From positions 1,426,001 through 1,490,000 of the forward strand of contig JAWMQO010000001.1 of NCBI GenBank assembly GCA_033283325.1: a DNA stretch of 64,000 nt, written 5' to 3'. Position 1 is the stretch's first letter, and each line of letters opens with the position of its first letter. The notes under the pieces were generated by a model. It worked only from the letters and a program-made list of their open reading frames with translations, searched no databases and was not told the DNA's origin. The DNA comes from Mangrovimicrobium sp033283325. Its GTDB lineage: Bacteria > Pseudomonadota > Gammaproteobacteria > Pseudomonadales > Halieaceae. The translations under genes and the position numbers were made by a program. Of the stretch, positions 61,270-64,000 are shown one piece after another.

Positions 61270-63432
61270 TCACACCGAGGGCGGTACGACCGGTTTCTTG
61301 CGCCGGCGTTTGGCCGGAACGTGCATGCGCGACTTGGGATAGCGCGGCAGCTTGCCGTTGTCGAGGTAGCGGTGAATGGATTCCTGGGAGCGAATCCGCG
61401 GGACCTTCTTGCGACTGGGCATCACCTGGTTGGCCTGGTCACGGTCGATGATCCGCGCCTTGACGTTGTCGTGCCACTGCTGGTCCAGCACGTTCTGGAT
61501 GATGTCCTGGGCGTCCTTGTCGTTCACCGGCGCCATGACCTCCACCCGGTAATCGAGGTTGCGGGTCATCAGGTCGGCGGAACTGATGAGGTAGCGCGGA
61601 TTGCCCCGGTTGTAGAACACGTAGACCCGCGGGTGCTCCAGGTAGCGGTCGACGATACTGATCGCCTCGATATTTTCCGACAGCCCTTTGACACCAGGCA
61701 GCAGCGAGCACATGCCGCGCACGATCAGGCGAACCGTCACCCCCGCCGCGCTGGCGTCGTAGAGCTTCTTCACCAGTTCGTTGTCCACCAGGTTGTTGCA
61801 CTTGAGCGTCATCTCGGCGCGATAACCCGCCTGGGCGTTGGAAATTTCCTGGTCGATCAGGGCGGTCAAACCGGCGCGGGAACTGTGCGGCGACACCAGC
61901 AGGCGCTTGTATTCGGGGCGGCGGTAGGTGTACTGGAGGAAATCGAAGACATTGAAGACGTCGCGGCCGATCTGCTGGTCATAGGTGAGCAGGGTGAAGT
62001 CAGTGTAGACCCGCGCGGTTTTCTCATTGAAATTCCCAGTGCCGATGTGACTGTAATAGCGCACCATGCTGCCTTCCTTGCGCTCGATCAGGATCAGCTT
62101 GGAATGCACCTTGAGGCCCGGAATACCGAAAATCACGTTGATGCCGCTATCGGTGAGGCGCTGCGCCCAGTTGAGGTTCGCCGCCTCGTCGAAGCGCGCC
62201 GCCAGTTCCACCACGGCGAGCACCCGCTTGCCGTTGTCCACCGCGTTGACCAGGGCGTCGATGACCCTCGAATTCTTCGCCACCCGGTAGAGGCAGATCT
62301 TGATATCGGTAACCAGCGGATCGAGGGCTGCGGTCTTCAGCAGGTCGATGAGATAGTCAAAGGGATGGTAGGGGTAGTAGAGCAGCACGTCCTTTTCGCG
62401 AATGGTGTCGAAAAGGCTGCCGGGCTCGTCCAGCCGCGGTACCCGGATCGGCGGCAGCGGGCGAAACTCCAGGGATTTCGGGCCGACGTTGGGAAAGCTC
62501 ATGAAGTCCTTGGAGTTGTGGTAGCGGCCACCGGGCATCAGGCTGTCGTACTTGCCGAAGCGAAAACGGGCGCTCAGGAATTCCATCAGCCGCTGCGGCA
62601 TCTTGCTGTCGTAGACTATGCGCACAGCGTCGGCCTTGCGCCGCTGCTTCAGGCTCTTCTCCATCTTCTCCATCAGGCTCTGGGTGATCCCCGTATCGAT
62701 TTCGAGCTCAGCGTCGCGGGAGAGCTTGAAACAGAAGGCGTGGGCCTCCTCCACCGGAAAGACCCCGCGAAACATCTGCGGGAGGCAGGCGCGGATGATG
62801 TTGTCGAGGACGATGAAGACCTTGCCCCCGCGCACACCCTTGCGCTGGGGAATCTGCACGAAGCGGTCGAGGCGGTCCGTGGGTACCTCGACGACCGCGT
62901 AGCGATAGCCATCCGCCGAGCGCAGCTCGATAGCGAGGTAGAGGGACTCGTCGTTGAGGGCCGGCATGGCGCGGCCGTCGCGCAGCAGGATGGGGTCGAG
63001 TTCAGGCAGCACCCGCTCGGTAAAATAGGCCTGGACGAATTCCGCCTGGCGCTCGTCGAGTTGGCGCTCGTTGATCAGGTAAATGCGCTTTGTCGCGAGT
63101 TCCTCCATGATCTCCAGGTAGATCAGGTCGAACTCTTTCTGCAGCGCGACCACCCGGCTCAGGATTGCGGCGAGCAAGTCCTTGAAACGCTGCCGGTCTG
63201 TTCCCGAGGCGACCGAGATCAGGCGCCGGACTTCCGCCACCCGGACCCGGAAAAACTCATCGGCGTTGTTGGAAAAGATCCCGAGGTAGCGCAGGCGCTC
63301 GATCAGCGGCACGCTCTTGTCCGCCGCCTCCTGCAACACCCTGGCGTTAAACGACAACCAACTCAGCTCGCGCGGATAAAACTTGTCGTGTTCGCGAAGG
63401 TCTACGACGCGCGTCTTAACTGGATTAGACAT
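61270..63432 (-). CDS. ppk1: Polyphosphate kinase Ppk1
   Basis: Ppk1 builds polyphosphate from ATP at the inner membrane. The 720-residue protein has the N-domain start YPRELSWLSFNARVLQEA, the active-site histidines His443 (LKVHSKLILIE) and His600 (LEHPRVYVF), and the ARFDEAANLNWAQ region. The ATG at 63432 is used rather than a GTG/TTG type start upstream. A near-consensus Pho box lies 57 bp upstream of the start, so induction by phosphate limitation is expected. A basic tail (KRRRKKP) ends the protein. Confidence 0.95.
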   Translation of the reverse strand: MSNPVKTRVVDLREHDKFYPRELSWLSFNARVLQEAADKSVPLIERLRYLGIFSNNADEFFRVRVAEVRRLISVASGTDRQRFKDLLAAILSRVVALQKEFDLIYLEIMEELATKRIYLINERQLDERQAEFVQAYFTERVLPELDPILLRDGRAMPALNDESLYLAIELRSADGYRYAVVEVPTDRLDRFVQIPQRKGVRGGKVFIVLDNIIRACLPQMFRGVFPVEEAHAFCFKLSRDAELEIDTGITQSLMEKMEKSLKQRRKADAVRIVYDSKMPQRLMEFLSARFRFGKYDSLMPGGRYHNSKDFMSFPNVGPKSLEFRPLPPIRVPRLDEPGSLFDTIREKDVLLYYPYHPFDYLIDLLKTAALDPLVTDIKICLYRVAKNSRVIDALVNAVDNGKRVLAVVELAARFDEAANLNWAQRLTDSGINVIFGIPGLKVHSKLILIERKEGSMVRYYSHIGTGNFNEKTARVYTDFTLLTYDQQIGRDVFNVFDFLQYTYRRPEYKRLLVSPHSSRAGLTALIDQEISNAQAGYRAEMTLKCNNLVDNELVKKLYDASAAGVTVRLIVRGMCSLLPGVKGLSENIEAISIVDRYLEHPRVYVFYNRGNPRYLISSADLMTRNLDYRVEVMAPVNDKDAQDIIQNVLDQQWHDNVKARIIDRDQANQVMPSRKKVPRIRSQESIHRYLDNGKLPRYPKSRMHVPAKRRRKKPVVPPSV

Positions 63433-63487
63433 GGAAGTTCCCGCTGTGCCCCAACCGGCCAATGTAGCATTTAAGCCTCAGTCACAG

Positions 63488-63506
63488 TATTACAGATTTA
63501 TGACAG
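63488..63506 (-). promoter_or_regulatory. Pho box upstream of ppk1
   Basis: On the minus strand CTGTCATAAATCTGTAAT (63506-63489) differs little from the E. coli Pho box consensus. The half-sites TGTCATA and TGTAATA have the 7-4-7 layout. A -10 at the usual nine-base distance is poor; TTAAAT (63474-63469) at 13 bases is the best candidate. Confidence 0.8.
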
Positions 63507-63543
63507 GCGCGCCGGGGAGCGTGCTAGTCGTGCGGGAGGGAAA

Positions 63544-63586
63544 TAAAAAAGGCCCGGTAATTCCCCGTTACGGCTGGGGCCGGGCC
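63544..63586 (-). terminator. Intrinsic terminator of the gene at the right edge
   Basis: On the minus strand GGCCCGGCCCC pairs with GGGG...CCGGGCC and is followed by six Ts. It lies about 50 bases after the stop of the partial gene and upstream of the ppk1 Pho box, insulating ppk1 from it. Confidence 0.8.
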
Positions 63587-63638
63587 AAGGTAGGGATCTC
63601 CTTATGAAGAGATCATCCCAGGGGGATTCTGTAGTGCG

Positions 63639-64000
63639 TCAGGCAGCTGCGCTGGCGATCTCCGGGAACTTCCTGACCACCGCGGCGAAGCTGTAGTCTT
63701 CCATTCCGAGGGCACGCAGGGTGTTCTCGACGTCGTCCTGGCTGTTGGACTCCACCCGCTTGCACAGGGTCGGCAGCAGACCGATTCGACGGACCATCTG
63801 CCAGGTTCCGGTCGCCCGGGTGCGCTTGCCGCGCATCTGGCTCATCGCCTCCTCGTAGGCGTAAATCGCTTTCACCGCAGCCAGTTCGGTCTCGTCCTCG
63901 ACGCCGTAGTTCTCGGCGCGCAGGTCGACCGCGCGGCGGTAGGCCTGCAGGGCCAGTTCCGGGTGCCCTTGGCGCTTGGCGTTGCGGGCAAATACATAAC
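63639..64000 (-). CDS. Conserved hypothetical protein, C-terminal part
   Basis: Only the last 120 codons are in the window; the start lies beyond the right edge. The visible part begins with a TPR-like helix pair (YVFARNAKRQ, then ELALQAYRRAVDLRAENYG) and continues with IYAYEEAMSQMRGKRTRATG and WQMVRRIGLLPTL. It resembles a conserved protein of gammaproteobacteria whose role is unknown to me. An internal ATG at 63875 is not the real start, since the frame is open and protein-like to the edge. Confidence 0.7.
   Translation of the reverse strand, partial: YVFARNAKRQGHPELALQAYRRAVDLRAENYGVEDETELAAVKAIYAYEEAMSQMRGKRTRATGTWQMVRRIGLLPTLCKRVESNSQDDVENTLRALGMEDYSFAAVVRKFPEIASAAA

Overview
The window is about 64 kb of GC-rich (roughly 63-65%) chromosome that looks like an aerobic marine gammaproteobacterium. 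Gene content and protein style fit the Halieaceae/OM60-NOR5 group or close relatives: a fused-type 2-oxoacid:ferredoxin oxidoreductase beside a GltD-like Fe-S flavoprotein, a PEP-CTERM-like secreted protein, a DUF885 peptidase, and the smc-zipA-ligA block. The taxonomic placement is an inference from gene style, not from a marker gene. No tRNA, rRNA or CRISPR array was seen.

Layout. 1-5.1 kb: phosphate control genes, all on the minus strand (phoB, phoR, phoU, pstS, start of pstC), with Pho boxes before phoB and pstS. 5.2-5.3 kb: a large hairpin repeat. 5.4-10.1 kb: korB, korA and an Fe-S flavoprotein. 10.3-17.5 kb: smc, zipA, ligA and a lytic-transglycosylase-like lipoprotein. 17.5-19.6 kb: an AT-richer islet with a 36-residue basic protein, a candidate small RNA with a strong promoter and terminator, and a DUF5343 protein. 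19.6-27.4 kb: ttcA followed by the complete cytochrome c maturation set ccmABCDEFGHI, mostly joined by ATGA overlaps. 27.5-28.1 kb: a large nested inverted repeat. 28.2-30.9 kb: a TetR repressor divergent from a cytochrome P450 and an SDR, with a palindromic operator between. 31.0-32.0 kb: malate dehydrogenase.

32.1-33.8 kb is the most unusual part. Seven hairpin elements flank a lower-GC PEP-CTERM-like gene. Six share an identical 20-nt core in the loop while their long stems differ from copy to copy but stay complementary. The seventh is a hybrid whose left half matches one type and right half another, as if elements recombine at the core.

33.9-64 kb is mostly housekeeping: a TetR regulator; the YbbAP transporter divergent from tesA-bioA; a PhzF protein; a K+ channel with a C-terminal zinc ribbon; a TonB-dependent receptor; YgiQ; HrpB; two acyltransferases; an M28 peptidase; a CapW/BrxR-like WYL regulator with a YkvA protein; DUF3089; YpfJ; YjgR; DUF885; DUF808; and ppk, preceded by a near-consensus Pho box. 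Phosphate uptake at the left edge and polyphosphate synthesis at the right edge therefore probably belong to one PhoB regulon. The last gene at the right edge is cut by the window.
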